From: Natrinema versiforme
GTDB taxonomy: Archaea; Halobacteriota; Halobacteria; Halobacteriales; Natrialbaceae
Length of the DNA stretch: 64,000 nucleotides
Assembly: GCF_005576615.1 (NCBI RefSeq)
Contig: NZ_CP040330.1
Span: 62,001-126,000, forward strand
Direction of reading: 5' to 3'
The notes under the pieces are model-generated. The model was not told where the DNA came from. It saw only the letters and a list, made by a program, of their open reading frames with translations, and did no database searches. A program made the translations under genes and the position numbers. Every line of letters begins with the position of its first letter. Position 1 is the stretch's first letter. Below, in pieces: positions 41,055 through 51,167 of the stretch.

Positions 41055-41906
41055 TTACTGGACCTTCGCCATCACGGTCTCGAGCGCGTCACGAGGCTGG
41101 GTGAGCAGGCCACCGACGGCACCGAGGATCGCCGGCACGATGATTCCCGCAAAGAGGATCGCGTCGGTGGTCGACGGGCCGAACTCGACGCCGGAGGGAA
41201 CCGAGTCTCCCGCGTCGTTGAGGTAGTCTCCCTGCTCGAGTCCGAGAACACCGGACGTCTCGCTACCGATGAGCGAGGTGACGGTCGGTACCTCGGAGTA
41301 GGCGTGGGTCATCAGGAACGCCGCGAGAGCGGCGAAGACGAGGTACGGGAGGGTGACGGTGACGCCGGCTTTGACGGCGTCGACGGCGTTGTCAGCGTCT
41401 GTATACTTGGCGACTCCGTACCCCGCAGCGACGATACTGCCGATCGTTCCAAGGAACAGGACCAGTGTCGCCAACTCGAACGCACCGTTGAGGCCGTAAA
41501 TCACGCCGTTAGCACTATTTATGATGGGACTCGCGAACGCAGCACCGTGATTCGGCGCGTCACCGAGCGTCGCGACTTCACCATCAACTTCGAAGCCCGT
41601 CCCGAACACGCTTAGATAACTCCAGCCGGCTGCTTTCCAAGAGGCGACCATGTCTGTCACGACTACAGATGCATCCTCTCCTGTCCCAACCGACTGTGCG
41701 ATCGGGGATGTCTGTGCCGTGACGATCATTGTCATGAGCAAATGTGCGAGATACGTGGCGACCACGCTGATAGCACCGAACACTGCCCCCTCCTTGAGCG
41801 GTAGACCGGACCCGTCGTCTAGTGCTCCCTGTCGCTGTGCCTGCGACTGCTGTTGTTGCCCTGCCGGTTCGTCGTCGTAATCCAGTTGCTTCCCGTCTGA
41901 CATCAT
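41055..41906 (-). CDS. haloarchaeal multi-pass membrane protein, 283 aa
   Basis: Start at the ATG pair giving MMSDGKQLDYDDEP; a longer frame adds 16 residues. Seen: a Gln-rich polar tail (AGQQQQSQAQRQG), then membrane segments at about 35-60 (VFGAISVVATYLAHLLMTMIV), 130-160, 170-190 and 250-275. A long extracytoplasmic loop (VTDMVASWKAAGWSYLSVFGTG) follows the first. The codon use and the Gln tail are less acidic than neighbours. Layout parallels the protein at 38814-39491. Function unknown. Confidence 0.7.
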   Translation of the reverse strand: MMSDGKQLDYDDEPAGQQQQSQAQRQGALDDGSGLPLKEGAVFGAISVVATYLAHLLMTMIVTAQTSPIAQSVGTGEDASVVVTDMVASWKAAGWSYLSVFGTGFEVDGEVATLGDAPNHGAAFASPIINSANGVIYGLNGAFELATLVLFLGTIGSIVAAGYGVAKYTDADNAVDAVKAGVTVTLPYLVFAALAAFLMTHAYSEVPTVTSLIGSETSGVLGLEQGDYLNDAGDSVPSGVEFGPSTTDAILFAGIIVPAILGAVGGLLTQPRDALETVMAKVQ

Positions 41907-42040
41907 CGAATCATCAAACAGAGAGATATTATACCTTTCGGCACTATTTTTCACGAATCTCGGTTATCGACCGTGAAACGCCGTTTAGAAGCGTCTTCCG
42001 ACCTACCTAATATCCATAATATATAGCCAACACTAACGCA

Positions 42041-43252
42041 TTACTTCGAAAAGAGGCTCGTGTGGACCGGGGCGAACTCACCGGAGTCGTCGGTCTCGGG
42101 TTCGGTGTCGGTGATCGCGCGGCCGGCGAGTCCCGTCCCGAGCAGGTCGGCGACCGGTGGCCCGACTTTTTCGGGTTCGACGAGGAACGCGTCGTGGCCG
42201 TGGTCGGATTCGACGACGTGGTGGGCGACGTCGACCGTGGCCTCGCGACAGGCCTCGGCCAGCGCCTCGGCCTGTTCGGTCGTGAAGTGCCAGTCGCCGG
42301 TAAACGAGAGGAGCAGGAGTTCGCCCTCGAAGGCGGCCAGCGCGTCGGCGTCGGACTCGTAGCCCGCCGAGAGGTCGAAGTCGTCCATCGCACGGGTCAT
42401 GTAGAGGTAGCTGTTCGCGTCGAACCGATCGGTGAACTTGTCGGCCTGATAGTCCAGATAGGACTCGACCTCCCGGTAGGGGAAGAAGGCGGCCGCGGGG
42501 TCGGGCGGCTCCTCGCGAACGGCCTCTCGTCCCGCGGAGCGGCGGCCGAACTTGCGGCCCATCGAGGCCTTCGAGAGGTACATGATGTGGCCGATCTGGC
42601 GCGCTCGAGCCAACCCCTCCTTGGGTCCGGGCCCGGGCCCGTCGTAGTAGTGGCCGCCGTTCCAGTTGGGGTCGCCCGTGATCGCCCGCCGGGCGACGGT
42701 GTCGAGCGCGAGACACTGGGCGTCGAGCCGGGCGGCGCTGGCGACCACGCCGGCGCGTTCGACGTCGTCGGGGAAGCGCTGCAGCCAATCGAGGACGTTC
42801 ATGCCGCCGACGCTGCCGCCGACGACGGCGTGGAGCCGGCCGACGCCGAGTTCGTCCAGCAGTTTCCGCTGGGCGCGGGTCCAGTCGCCGACCGTGACCG
42901 GCGGGAAGTTGGTGCCGTAGGGCTCGCCGGTCTCGGGATTCTCGCTCGAGGGTCCCGTCGTTCCGTAACACGACCCCGGCGCGTTCGCACAGATGACGTA
43001 GTATTCGGTCGTGTCGATCGCCTTCCCGGGGCCGACCACGTCGCCCCACCACGCGCGGGCCTGCCCGGCCGTCTCGCCGCCCGCGTCCGGCCGGCGGGCG
43101 ACGTGGGCGCTGCCGGTCAGCGCGTGACAGACCAGGACCGCGTTGTCGCCGGTGAACTCGCCGTAGGTCTCGTAGGCCACTTCGAGGTTCGGAATCGACT
43201 CCCCCGAGAGGAACTGGAACTCGCCCAGATCGGTCGTGTTCTTCGTCGTCAC
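42041..43252 (-). CDS. metX: homoserine O-acetyltransferase
   Basis: Acetylates homoserine for methionine synthesis. 403 aa alpha/beta-hydrolase. Seen: HALTGSAH (oxyanion region), nucleophile elbow GGSVGGM with Ser147, the acid in FTGDWHFTT and catalytic His in [13 protein letters not shown], plus [13 protein letters not shown] typical of MetX. Whether acetyl or succinyl is used depends on active-site residues I cannot decide here; acetyl is inferred from the downstream partner's family. It overlaps the metY gene by four bases (its start lies inside the metY end), so the two are co-translated. Confidence 0.94.
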   Translation of the reverse strand: MTTKNTTDLGEFQFLSGESIPNLEVAYETYGEFTGDNAVLVCHALTGSAHVARRPDAGGETAGQARAWWGDVVGPGKAIDTTEYYVICANAPGSCYGTTGPSSENPETGEPYGTNFPPVTVGDWTRAQRKLLDELGVGRLHAVVGGSVGGMNVLDWLQRFPDDVERAGVVASAARLDAQCLALDTVARRAITGDPNWNGGHYYDGPGPGPKEGLARARQIGHIMYLSKASMGRKFGRRSAGREAVREEPPDPAAAFFPYREVESYLDYQADKFTDRFDANSYLYMTRAMDDFDLSAGYESDADALAAFEGELLLLSFTGDWHFTTEQAEALAEACREATVDVAHHVVESDHGHDAFLVEPEKVGPPVADLLGTGLAGRAITDTEPETDDSGEFAPVHTSLFSK

Positions 43253-44595
43253 GGACGCTCACCCTCGTCCCGACAGGCCCGCGTCGCCGCCGCGATAGCT
43301 TGCTCGAGGTCGGCCAGAACATCCTCGGGGTCCTCGATTCCGACCGACATCCGGATCAAGTCTTCCGTCACGCCCGCCTCCTCGCGCTCTTCGGGCGAGA
43401 GCTGACCGTGAGTGGTGCTCGCGGGATGGATCACGAGCGTCTTCGCGTCGCCGATGTTCGCGAGGAACTGCGCGACCTCGACGTTCTCACAGAACGCCTT
43501 GCCCGCCTCGAATCCCGCCTCGAGGCCGAACGCGACCATGCCGCCGAAGTCCTCGAGATATCGCGTCGCGTTGTCGTGCGTGGGATGATCTTCGAGTCCC
43601 GGATGCGTGACCCACGCGACATCGTCGTGGTCGGCGAGGTACTCCGCGACGATCGCGGCGTTCTCGCAGTGCTTCTCGACGCGCAGGGGCATCGACTCGA
43701 GGCCCTGGAGGGTCTGCCACGCGTCGAACGGCGACTGCTGATTGCCCAGACTGCGCAGCGAGCGGAATCTGGCCGCGGCGGCGAAGGGTGCCTCGGGGAA
43801 GTCCCGCGAGAAGTCGACGTCGTGGTAGGCGTGGTTCGGCCCCGCGATCTCGTCGTAGCCGTGCTCGCCCCACGGGAAGGTGCCGCCGTCGACGAGGACG
43901 CCGCCGACGGTCGTCCCGGAGCCGTGGAGCCACTTGGTCGTCGACTCCCAGACCACGTCGGCTCCGTGCTCGAGCGGCCGGCAGAGGGCGGGGGTCGCGA
44001 AGGTGTTGTCCACCACGAGCGGCACGCCGTTGTCGTGGGCGATCTCGGCGACTCGCTCGAAGTCCGGCGTCACGAGCGAGGGGTTGCCGATCGTCTCGAC
44101 GTGGACGAAGGCGGTGTCCTCGTCGATCGCCTCCTCGTAGGCGTCGTACTCCAGCGTCGGGACGAATTTCGGTTCGATGTCCCGGCGGGTCGCGGTCTTC
44201 GAGAAGTAGGCGGTCGTCCCGCCGTAGGTGTCCGTCGAGCAGACCACGTTGTCGCCCGCTTCGGCGAGGATCAGGACCGCGGAGTCCAGCGCGGCCATGC
44301 CGCTGCCCGTCGCGACCGCGCCCGCGCCGCCCTCGAGATCGGCGAGGCGATCCTCGAGCGTCGTGACGGTCGGGTTGGCGATGCGAGAGTAGATGTAGCC
44401 GTCGTCCTCGAGCGCGTAGCGGTCGGCCGCGGTATCGGCGTCCTCGAAGACGTAGGAGGTCGTCTGGTAGAGCGGCGGTGCCATCGCGCCGGTCTCCGGA
44501 TCGGGGGACTGGCCGGCGTGGACGCTGCGCGTTCCGAGTCCGCGCTCGACCCGCTCGCCGTCCGCATCGTGCCCGTCGCTCGCGTCGTCGCTCAT
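43249..44595 (-). CDS. metY: O-acetylhomoserine sulfhydrylase
   Basis: PLP enzyme that joins acetylhomoserine with sulfide to make homocysteine. 448 aa of the Cys/Met metabolism family. Seen: [64 protein letters not shown] and the PLP lysine Lys221 in [12 protein letters not shown]. An extended, acidic first 18 residues are haloarchaeal. It is the first gene of a two-gene operon with metX. A TATA-like element just upstream of its start lies in the 170-bp region shared with the gene at 44768. Confidence 0.94.
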   Translation of the reverse strand: MSDDASDGHDADGERVERGLGTRSVHAGQSPDPETGAMAPPLYQTTSYVFEDADTAADRYALEDDGYIYSRIANPTVTTLEDRLADLEGGAGAVATGSGMAALDSAVLILAEAGDNVVCSTDTYGGTTAYFSKTATRRDIEPKFVPTLEYDAYEEAIDEDTAFVHVETIGNPSLVTPDFERVAEIAHDNGVPLVVDNTFATPALCRPLEHGADVVWESTTKWLHGSGTTVGGVLVDGGTFPWGEHGYDEIAGPNHAYHDVDFSRDFPEAPFAAAARFRSLRSLGNQQSPFDAWQTLQGLESMPLRVEKHCENAAIVAEYLADHDDVAWVTHPGLEDHPTHDNATRYLEDFGGMVAFGLEAGFEAGKAFCENVEVAQFLANIGDAKTLVIHPASTTHGQLSPEEREEAGVTEDLIRMSVGIEDPEDVLADLEQAIAAATRACRDEGERP

Positions 44596-44767
44596 GTTTA
44601 GTATGCATACTACTCCACGTTCATATGCACCGCAGTAACGGCAAAAACCGCAGACTAGAGAATATCATGCACGGATAACTCAGCCGCTCGAGCCGGAACC
44701 GACGGTTCTCACGACCGCTTCGCTTGCAGGCTCAAACGCTATTGTCGGACGACGGCGCTAATTGCGT

Positions 44768-45106
44768 GTGCAGACAGTCTTCCATCTCATCGCCGACGAA
44801 CCCGAACAGCAACAGACCGCGCTCACGATCGCCGAGAACCTCACGAAGGACGACTCCGTCGAGATCGACGACATCGCCATCGTCGCACAGGCCGACGGCA
44901 TCGAGCCGCTGACGGCCGGCGGCGACGGCAGCGACATGGTCGAATCACTGCTCGAGACCGGCATCTCGGTCAAGGCCTGCGGGAACACGCTCGACCTGAA
45001 AGACCTCGCGGAGTCCGACCTCGTCGAGGGCGTCGAGACCGTCCCGTCCGGCGGCGGCGAACTCACGCGCTTGCAGAGCGAGGGCTACGCCTACATCCGT
45101 CCGTAG
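44768..45106 (+). CDS. DsrE-family sulfur-carrier-like protein
   Basis: 112 aa, GTG start giving MQTVFHLIADEPEQQQ; a TTG two codons earlier is possible. Seen: an alternating strand/helix pattern with VFHLIADEPEQQQTALTIAENL, IDDIAIVAQADGIEPL and a single cysteine in ISVKACGNTLDLKDL at the position of the conserved DsrE Cys. DsrE/F/H-like proteins relay sulfur or bind nucleotides; haloarchaeal members are uncharacterised. The cysteine supports a sulfur-transfer role. Located next to the sulfur-assimilating metY, but divergent. Confidence 0.75.
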   Translation: MQTVFHLIADEPEQQQTALTIAENLTKDDSVEIDDIAIVAQADGIEPLTAGGDGSDMVESLLETGISVKACGNTLDLKDLAESDLVEGVETVPSGGGELTRLQSEGYAYIRP

Positions 45107-45201
45107 GTCCGTCTCCAACCCGAGAGCCGTTTTCGAAACCCAACTGATCCGGTTCGGTACGGGCGAACACTGTCCTATTCCAGTCTGGTCAATCGATACA
45201 C

Positions 45202-45335
45202 GATGGCGCGCTGTGGCCGGCCGAGCGAAAGCGAGGACGGCCGACATATTGCGCGAGGGATGAACGAACGACCAGCGGGAGTGAGTGAATCGGTTGGGGA
45301 GGGCGTGGCGATTGCCTGCTGCCACGATAGCAGAC
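45202..45335 (+). repeat. dispersed structured repeat, family 1, copy C
   Basis: 5' block gatggcgcgct and 3' block gaatcggttggggagggcg, gtggcgattgcctgctgccac, gatagcag. The hairpin pairs tgt with aca and ggccg with cggcc (45212-45246, one bulged G), again a different sequence from copies A and B. It lies between the convergent DsrE gene and a lipoprotein gene, its 3' end 45 bp from the latter's stop. Confidence 0.75.
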
Positions 45336-45380
45336 CACTCGTCTTCGTCGGAACCACTCCGGAAACCCAGTCAGTCGATT

Positions 45381-46037
45381 TCACTCGTGCTCGAGCGACT
45401 CGAGCATCGTCCGCACGGCCTCGGATTCGGTCTCGAAGCCGTTGACCTGCGGCGAGACCGCGACGCAGATCACGAAATCGTCGCCGTGGGCGACGGGGTC
45501 GCTGACTTTCACGGAGACGTCGAGCGTGGTCCCGGTCTCGATCAGTCGAGCGCTCGCCTCGTACCGGGCGAGCGTCGTCTCGGTCCCCAGCATCGAAATC
45601 GACCGCTCGTCGACGAACTGGACGTCCTCGAGTCGGTCGTACCGCTCCTGAATCATTGCGACGAGGTCGTCCGTCGAGTACTCGCCGACGGGATTGAACG
45701 TCTTCCCCAGTACGGTCACCTGCGGCGTCGTGAGGACGGCGACGACCGCCGCCTGTACGCGCGTCAGCCCGACCCTATCGAGTGCGATCGCCCGGTCGTA
45801 CTCGGCGTACCAGTTCCGGGCCTCGATCGAGCGCTCGATGCCAAAGCGGCTGACGGTCCGCTCGACGACGACCTCCTCGACGGTGTGTTCCTCGTAGCCG
45901 GTCTCCTCGAGCGCCGCCCGCGAGACGGTCCCGACGGTCGACGAGAGCGAGTCCTCGGCGACCCCGGTACAGCCGGCGACGATCCCCGTCCCGGCGGTCG
46001 CTCCCGCGGCGAGTAACTCGCGGCGCGTGACTGTCAT
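45381..46037 (-). CDS. Tat lipoprotein, DUF6517-like
   Basis: 218 aa from the ATG giving MTVTRRELLAAGATAG. Seen: a twin-arginine signal RRELLAAGATAGTGIVAGC with lipobox Cys23, then a domain of long amphipathic strands and helices (VERTVSRFGIERSIEARNWYAEYDRAI, GKTFNPVGEYSTDDLV, ISMLGTETTLARYEASARLIETGTTLDVSVKVSD). The pattern, including a repeated beta-half, matches the haloarchaeal DUF6517 family as I remember it. Anchored outside the cell; role unknown. Divergent from the MFS gene. Confidence 0.7.
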   Translation of the reverse strand: MTVTRRELLAAGATAGTGIVAGCTGVAEDSLSSTVGTVSRAALEETGYEEHTVEEVVVERTVSRFGIERSIEARNWYAEYDRAIALDRVGLTRVQAAVVAVLTTPQVTVLGKTFNPVGEYSTDDLVAMIQERYDRLEDVQFVDERSISMLGTETTLARYEASARLIETGTTLDVSVKVSDPVAHGDDFVICVAVSPQVNGFETESEAVRTMLESLEHE

Positions 46038-46176
46038 CGATAGCCACAGGTCGCCGGCGAACGAAAACGCGTCGATTCCGCGCGTCTCCGCGATCGGCGC
46101 TGACGGTATTGGCGGACGGAGTCGGGGACCGCCCGAGACGAACGGCTTCATACTCCCGCAGTCCCAAGGGGCGCTC

Positions 46177-47409
46177 GTGCACTCGAGTGACCGGGACCGG
46201 ATCGTACTCGCCGCCCTCGTCTTCGCGGTATTGTTCTCGCAGGTGCTACTCTATCCGGGTGTCGCAACGCTCGTGGACGCGCTGGGTGCCGACGCGGCGA
46301 CGTCGGCGTTCGCGGCGACGCCGCTCGACGCGAGCATGTGGTTTCTGGTCGCCGAATTCGCCGCCTACGTCGCGTTCGTCGGCGTCTGGGGCGTCGCGAG
46401 CGACGCGACCGGCCGGCGCACGCCGTTTATCGTGGTCGGCGCGCTGGCCGGCGCGGTCGGCTACGCCGTTCTTGCCGCCGCCCCGGCGCTCGGATCGGTC
46501 CCCTTCGGCGGCGTCCTCCTCCTGCGCGTCTTTCAGGGGGCGATGACCATCGGCGCGTTCTCCCTGACGATGACCATGCTGATGGACCTTGAGGGGGGCC
46601 ACGGCCGGAACATGGGCGCGGCGGGGATCGCCATCGGACTCGGCGCGGCGCTCGGCGCGCCGATCGGCGGCCAACTGACGGAGTTCAGCCCGCTCGCGCC
46701 GCTGCTCGTCGCCGCCGGCCTGCTGGTCTGTGTCGGTGCGCTCGTCTCGCTGGTCGAGGACCGCGCGGTCGACGACCGCCGGAGCGCTCGAGCGCTCGTG
46801 GACGGCATCCGCCGGCAACCGACCCTCTCGATCCCGTACGCGTTCGGCTTCGTCGACCGGCTCACGGCGGGCTTTTTCGCGCTGGTGGGAACCCTCTACT
46901 TTCAGGAGACGTTCGGGCTCGACGCCGGGACGACCGGCCTCATGCTGGCGTGCTTTTTCGCGCCCTTCGCCCTGTTGCAGTATCCGATGGGTGCCCTCTC
47001 GGACCGGATCGGCCGCACCGTTCCGATCGTCGTCGGCTCGATCTGTTACGGCGGCGGTATCCTCCTCGTCGGCGCCTCGCCGTCGGTTCCGACCGCCGCG
47101 ATCGCGATGGGCGGCGTCGGCGTCCTCGGCGCGCTGGTCGCCCCCGCGACGATGGCGCTCGTCACCGATCTCGCCGACGAGAGCGAGCGCGGGATCGCCA
47201 TGGCCGGGTTCAACGTCGCCGGGAGCCTCGGCTTCCTCGGCGGCTTCCTCATCGGCGGCACCGTCGCCGGCACCTACGGCTACGACCTAGCGTTCCTCGT
47301 CGTCGGTGGCCTCGAGATCGCCATCGCCGTCGTCACAGTACCCGTCTTCCTGCGCCTCTCGCTCGAGCCGACTGAGCGGTTTCGATCGGGCGACAGCCGG
47401 GATACCTAA
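46177..47409 (+). CDS. MFS transporter
   Basis: 410 aa with 12 hydrophobic segments, GTG start giving MHSSDRDRIVLAALVF. Seen: the loop 2-3 motif GVASDATGRRTP (GxxxDxxGRR type), its counterpart GALSDRIGRTVP after helix 8, and proline/glycine-rich GAALGAPIGGQLTEF typical of drug:H+ antiporters. Substrate unknown. Start chosen after a gap to the divergent lipoprotein. No obvious neighbour shares an operon. Confidence 0.88.
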   Translation: MHSSDRDRIVLAALVFAVLFSQVLLYPGVATLVDALGADAATSAFAATPLDASMWFLVAEFAAYVAFVGVWGVASDATGRRTPFIVVGALAGAVGYAVLAAAPALGSVPFGGVLLLRVFQGAMTIGAFSLTMTMLMDLEGGHGRNMGAAGIAIGLGAALGAPIGGQLTEFSPLAPLLVAAGLLVCVGALVSLVEDRAVDDRRSARALVDGIRRQPTLSIPYAFGFVDRLTAGFFALVGTLYFQETFGLDAGTTGLMLACFFAPFALLQYPMGALSDRIGRTVPIVVGSICYGGGILLVGASPSVPTAAIAMGGVGVLGALVAPATMALVTDLADESERGIAMAGFNVAGSLGFLGGFLIGGTVAGTYGYDLAFLVVGGLEIAIAVVTVPVFLRLSLEPTERFRSGDSRDT

Positions 47410-47523
47410 TCCCTCTGTAACAGGTCTGGCAGCGGTGACTCTCCTATCTTGTGGTATGGATTCGCATAACGTTGTATCGGGAGAAGGTATCAATTTTTAT
47501 GTGCACAGGGCCAACCTCCGGTG

Positions 47524-47994
47524 ATGGCACGAGATAATCCGGTTTCGCGGCGGACAGCACTGAAGCTCACCGGTGCGGCAGCGTCGACGGCGCTCATCGC
47601 CGGTTGTAGCAGCGATGACGGCAACGGCAACGGTAACGGAAACGGCGGCGGCGCAAGCGAGTACGAAGCCGAGCCGGAGGACGAGATTCACTTCGAAGCG
47701 ACGACCGGTGACTGGACGGGTATCAAGCCGTCGGAGATCGAGGGCTCGTCGAACCCGACGCTCATCCTCGAGGAAGGCGAGACCTATTATATCGGCTGGA
47801 CAGAGGGCAACAATACGGAACACAACATCGAAATCTGGGACGAGAACGACGAGGTCGTCGAAGAGTACGAGACCGAGGAGGTCTCCGAGCCCGACGACGA
47901 CCAGATTCTCGAGGTCACGGCGACTTCCGATATGGTCGCGTACGTCTGCGATCCGCACTCCTCCCAGATGCACGGCGAAATTCAGGTCGAATAA
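47524..47994 (+). CDS. halocyanin-like Tat lipoprotein, blue-copper domain
   Basis: Likely an extracytoplasmic electron carrier. 156 aa from ATG 47524 (a GTG one codon upstream is possible). Seen: twin-arginine signal SRRTALKLTGAAASTALIAGC (lipobox Cys28 quoted as IAGC), an acidic/Gly linker, then a cupredoxin with ligands His100 (TEHNIEIWDEN), Cys142, His145 and Met149 in YVCDPHSSQM, the type I copper pattern CX2HX3M. Halocyanins in haloarchaea feed respiratory oxidases. A TATA-like ttttatg lies about 30 bp upstream. Confidence 0.88.
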   Translation: MARDNPVSRRTALKLTGAAASTALIAGCSSDDGNGNGNGNGGGASEYEAEPEDEIHFEATTGDWTGIKPSEIEGSSNPTLILEEGETYYIGWTEGNNTEHNIEIWDENDEVVEEYETEEVSEPDDDQILEVTATSDMVAYVCDPHSSQMHGEIQVE

Positions 47995-48391
47995 CTGACT
48001 GCGGATTCTTCCGTTTTCGAGAGTCGCCCCGCTGTTGATCGACCGGCGGTCTCGACCGCGAGCGAAACTGCCGATCGCTGCTGACTATTTCCGTTTTGGG
48101 ACTCGGTATTCGACTCCTGTCTATCCCGATTCCTGTCGAGTCACGGTCGATCGAATAAAGTGCTGTACTTATATAATTCACCGAACAGAGCCCCCTCTGA
48201 CCCTCTCGATGAGACTCTTGCTCGTCGCCGGTGTGTACCTCGCCGGGAGTAGGGCACCGAGACCGACCGCGCGACGGAGTCAGGAGCGACGACCGTCGTC
48301 GAAGCTGGCGCGGGTCCCGAATTCGCCGGTGGTGCGGTATCAAAAGTACCATACCGTCTCGCGACGCAGTGGACCGCATTCAGGTGGTTCC
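47995..48391. other. intergenic region, nothing firm
   Basis: About 400 bp before the aminotransferase gene. A long frame through it continues into that gene but has no coding character, so I do not use it. acttatataattc near 48168 is TATA-like, but about 220 bp from the start codon. No hairpin or repeat stands out. Confidence 0.4.
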
Positions 48392-49504
48392 ATGACCGAG
48401 AAACGCGAATACAAAGACGACTACCCCGACAAGACGCTGTATATCCCGGGTCCGACCGAGGTACGCGAGGACGTTATCGAGGCGATGGGCGAGCCCATGT
48501 TCGGCCACCGCATGGACCGGATGACCGACCTCTATACGACCATCGTCGAGGACACGAAGGAGTTCCTCGGCACCGACAACGACGTCGTCATCCTCACGGG
48601 GTCGGGGACCGAGTTCTGGGAGGCCTCGACGCTCAACCTCGTCGACGAGAACATCCTCGTGCCGACCTGCGGGAGCTTCAGCGAGCGCCACGCCAACGTG
48701 GCCGAGCGACTGGGCAAGAACGTTGACCGGCTCGAGTACGACTGGGGACAGGCCATCAAGCCAGAAGACATCCGCGAGACGCTTGAGGAGAGCGACAACC
48801 ACTACGATGTCGTCGCGACCGTCATGAACGAGTCCTCGACGGGCGTGCGCAACCCGATCGAGGAGATCGGCGACGTTATCGCCGAGTATCCGGACACCTA
48901 CTTCGTCGTCGACGCGGTCTCCTCGCTGGGCGGGGACGCCGTCGACATCGACGAGCACAACATCGACGTGATCTTCGCCTCGAGTCAGAAGGCATTCGCG
49001 ATGCCGCCGGGACTGGCCGTCTGCGTCGTCAGCGACGACGCCTACGACCGCGAACTCGAGAAAGACTCCGCGTCGTGGTACGGCGGCTTCCAGCGCACGA
49101 TCGACTACTACGACCGCAAAGGTCAGACCCACTCCACGCCGGCGATTCCGATCATGCTGGCCTATCGCAAACAGATGAAACACATGCTCGAGGAGGGCCA
49201 CGAGGCCCGAGACGAGCGCCACCGGGAGATGGCCGAGTACACCCGCGAGTGGGCTCGTGAGCACTTCGACATGTTCCCCGAGGAGGGGTACGAATCGCAG
49301 ACGGTGAGCTGTATCGAGAACACGCAGGACATCGATGTCGCCGCGACCATCGACGCCGTCAGCGAGGAGTACGACTTCGTCTTCTCGAACGGCTACGGCT
49401 CGCAACTCGGCGAGGAGACGTTCCGCATCGGCCACATGGGCGAACACGACCTCGAGTCGATCAAGGAACTGACCGACGCGATCGAGGACGTCGCCGGGCT
49501 GTAG
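48392..49504 (+). CDS. class V aminotransferase (alanine-glyoxylate/serine-pyruvate type)
   Basis: 370-aa PLP enzyme of the AGXT/SPT subgroup. Seen: LYIPGPTEVREDVIEAM at the N terminus, the PLP pocket ILTGSGTEFWEAS, NESSTGVRNPIEEIG, FVVDAVSSLGGD, and the PLP lysine Lys200 in FASSQKAFAMPPG. A C-terminal YGSQLGEETFRIGHMGEH matches the family. Serine-glyoxylate or alanine-glyoxylate use, or a role in the missing phosphoserine transamination step, are all possible; sequence alone does not decide. The ATG giving MTEKREYKDDYPD fits the family. Confidence 0.88.
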   Translation: MTEKREYKDDYPDKTLYIPGPTEVREDVIEAMGEPMFGHRMDRMTDLYTTIVEDTKEFLGTDNDVVILTGSGTEFWEASTLNLVDENILVPTCGSFSERHANVAERLGKNVDRLEYDWGQAIKPEDIRETLEESDNHYDVVATVMNESSTGVRNPIEEIGDVIAEYPDTYFVVDAVSSLGGDAVDIDEHNIDVIFASSQKAFAMPPGLAVCVVSDDAYDRELEKDSASWYGGFQRTIDYYDRKGQTHSTPAIPIMLAYRKQMKHMLEEGHEARDERHREMAEYTREWAREHFDMFPEEGYESQTVSCIENTQDIDVAATIDAVSEEYDFVFSNGYGSQLGEETFRIGHMGEHDLESIKELTDAIEDVAGL

Positions 49505-49621
49505 AACCCCGACGTCGAACGATAGCGACGACGGTGTACTCGAAACACGGTCGGCCGAAGCGCGTCGACGCTGCGGAAGTAGTTATTTGTTTTCGGACGG
49601 GAACGTTGGCAGTAAAGCAGT

Positions 49622-50965
49622 ATGAAAGGGTCCAAGTACACCTTCGAGACGGGGTCCAGACCGGCCGACGAGATCGCGGCCGAGATCGAAGCCGTCATCG
49701 ACCGGCTCGACGACGACGGCTATGTCAACAGCTGTCTGGACAACATCTACTGGCGACCCGGCGGAAGCACCTATAGCGGGGCGTGGGACGACAACGCCCC
49801 GCCGGGAGAGATCGAGGCGCCGCAGGTGGCGAAAACGTCGACAGAAGACCACAGTTACAGCGGCGAGGCGCGGCTGTACCGCCGGTTCGACGGCGAGTAC
49901 GTTGCCGTCGACGTCTTCAGAACGCTCGCGCGCAGTTTCTGGGCAATCGCGGACTACCTGGCCGCCAACTACGGCCTCGTCCCGGCCCTCAACAACGGGA
50001 GCTACCGACTGTTCCCTGCGGATCGACAGCTTCCTGGCTGTCACGAACTCCCGCCGGAGGACCCGCAGTCGGAGCGAGAAGCGACGCTGTTCGCCGTCCT
50101 GCGAGACGGGCGTGACGACCTCTCGCTCGAGGAGGCCGCGACGGTGCTGGACGTCGATGAGTACTACCACCTGTTCGCGACGAAAGTACCCGACGCGGTC
50201 GAGGATTCGGAGATCGATCGGCGAGTCATCGAGTGGCTCGAGAGCGACGATCCGGACCTGCGGGCGCGGGCCGTCCGATGGATCGGCACCGTCGCGACAC
50301 GGCCGACGAATCGCTCGTGGGGGACCACACCTCTTGGCAAAACCGTGTCGAGTCATACTCCGGACGACATCCCCTCGCTCGACGGGACCGATACGTTCGA
50401 ACGGTTCGTCCGCACGCTTCCGGCGGTCGATACGGCGACACAGCGGCTGGTCGCGCGTACGCTCTGGGAACCGTGGCTACTGAGTACCGACAGATCCCCG
50501 AAGCCGGACCACGTGAGTGTCCTCGCGGGACATCTCGACGCCGAGTTGCCGGAGGTACGGGTAGGGGCACTCCACGGTGCCAGTCGCGTCCTCGGCGAAC
50601 TCGTCGTCACCGCCGAGAACAGCGCCGACGGTCCCGACTCCCTCGAGGCGCTGGCCCCCGCAATCGAGGCGTTCTACGACGCGTACGTCGCCGCGCTGTC
50701 CGACGAGCATCCGATCGTGCGAGCGCGGGCCGCCGACCTGATGGTGTCCGTTCTCGCGGGAGAGCGCGGCGACGGTGTGATGCTCATCGCCGAGCGGCTA
50801 CTGAACGCAGTCCCTCTCGAGACGCGAACGGAGATGGTCCGCGGTCTCGCCCGACTGAACGAAGAGCGGGAATCAGTCGCGACCCGGATTACCGACCGAA
50901 ACGTCGAGCGCCTGGCCGAGCGCGTGTTTGACGAGGACGCGACCGGAGAGCGCTCGAACGAATAG
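49622..50965 (+). CDS. unrecognised protein, 447 aa, HEAT-like C-terminal half
   Basis: I do not recognise the family. Seen: an N-terminal mixed region with WRPGGSTYSGAW and a Tyr/Phe-rich YRRFDGEYVAVDVFRTLARSFWAI, one Cys near 40 and another near 140. From about residue 170 it becomes all-helical with HEAT-like repeats (LESDDPDLRARAVRWIGTVA and LSDEHPIVRARAADLMVSVLAG). No signal peptide, membrane segment or catalytic motif. Codon use is similar to neighbours. Could be a protein-interaction scaffold, inferred from repeats only. No operon partner on the same strand. Confidence 0.7.
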   Translation: MKGSKYTFETGSRPADEIAAEIEAVIDRLDDDGYVNSCLDNIYWRPGGSTYSGAWDDNAPPGEIEAPQVAKTSTEDHSYSGEARLYRRFDGEYVAVDVFRTLARSFWAIADYLAANYGLVPALNNGSYRLFPADRQLPGCHELPPEDPQSEREATLFAVLRDGRDDLSLEEAATVLDVDEYYHLFATKVPDAVEDSEIDRRVIEWLESDDPDLRARAVRWIGTVATRPTNRSWGTTPLGKTVSSHTPDDIPSLDGTDTFERFVRTLPAVDTATQRLVARTLWEPWLLSTDRSPKPDHVSVLAGHLDAELPEVRVGALHGASRVLGELVVTAENSADGPDSLEALAPAIEAFYDAYVAALSDEHPIVRARAADLMVSVLAGERGDGVMLIAERLLNAVPLETRTEMVRGLARLNEERESVATRITDRNVERLAERVFDEDATGERSNE

Positions 50966-51167
50966 ACAGAACGTCACTACTCGTGGCGAGCAACCGGGCA
51001 CAGTCGGTGACCGGCCGTCATCGAACGTCCCGCCTACCCTGCGACTCTCGCGGTTCCGAACGATCGAGCCGAGTCTCGGCGTCTTCGGTCGACCGCTGAG
51101 GGGAAGCTGAGCGACGGAGCCACCGATCGAAGCGCGACGAGTCAGTTCGCGCGATCGGCACCGCCGG

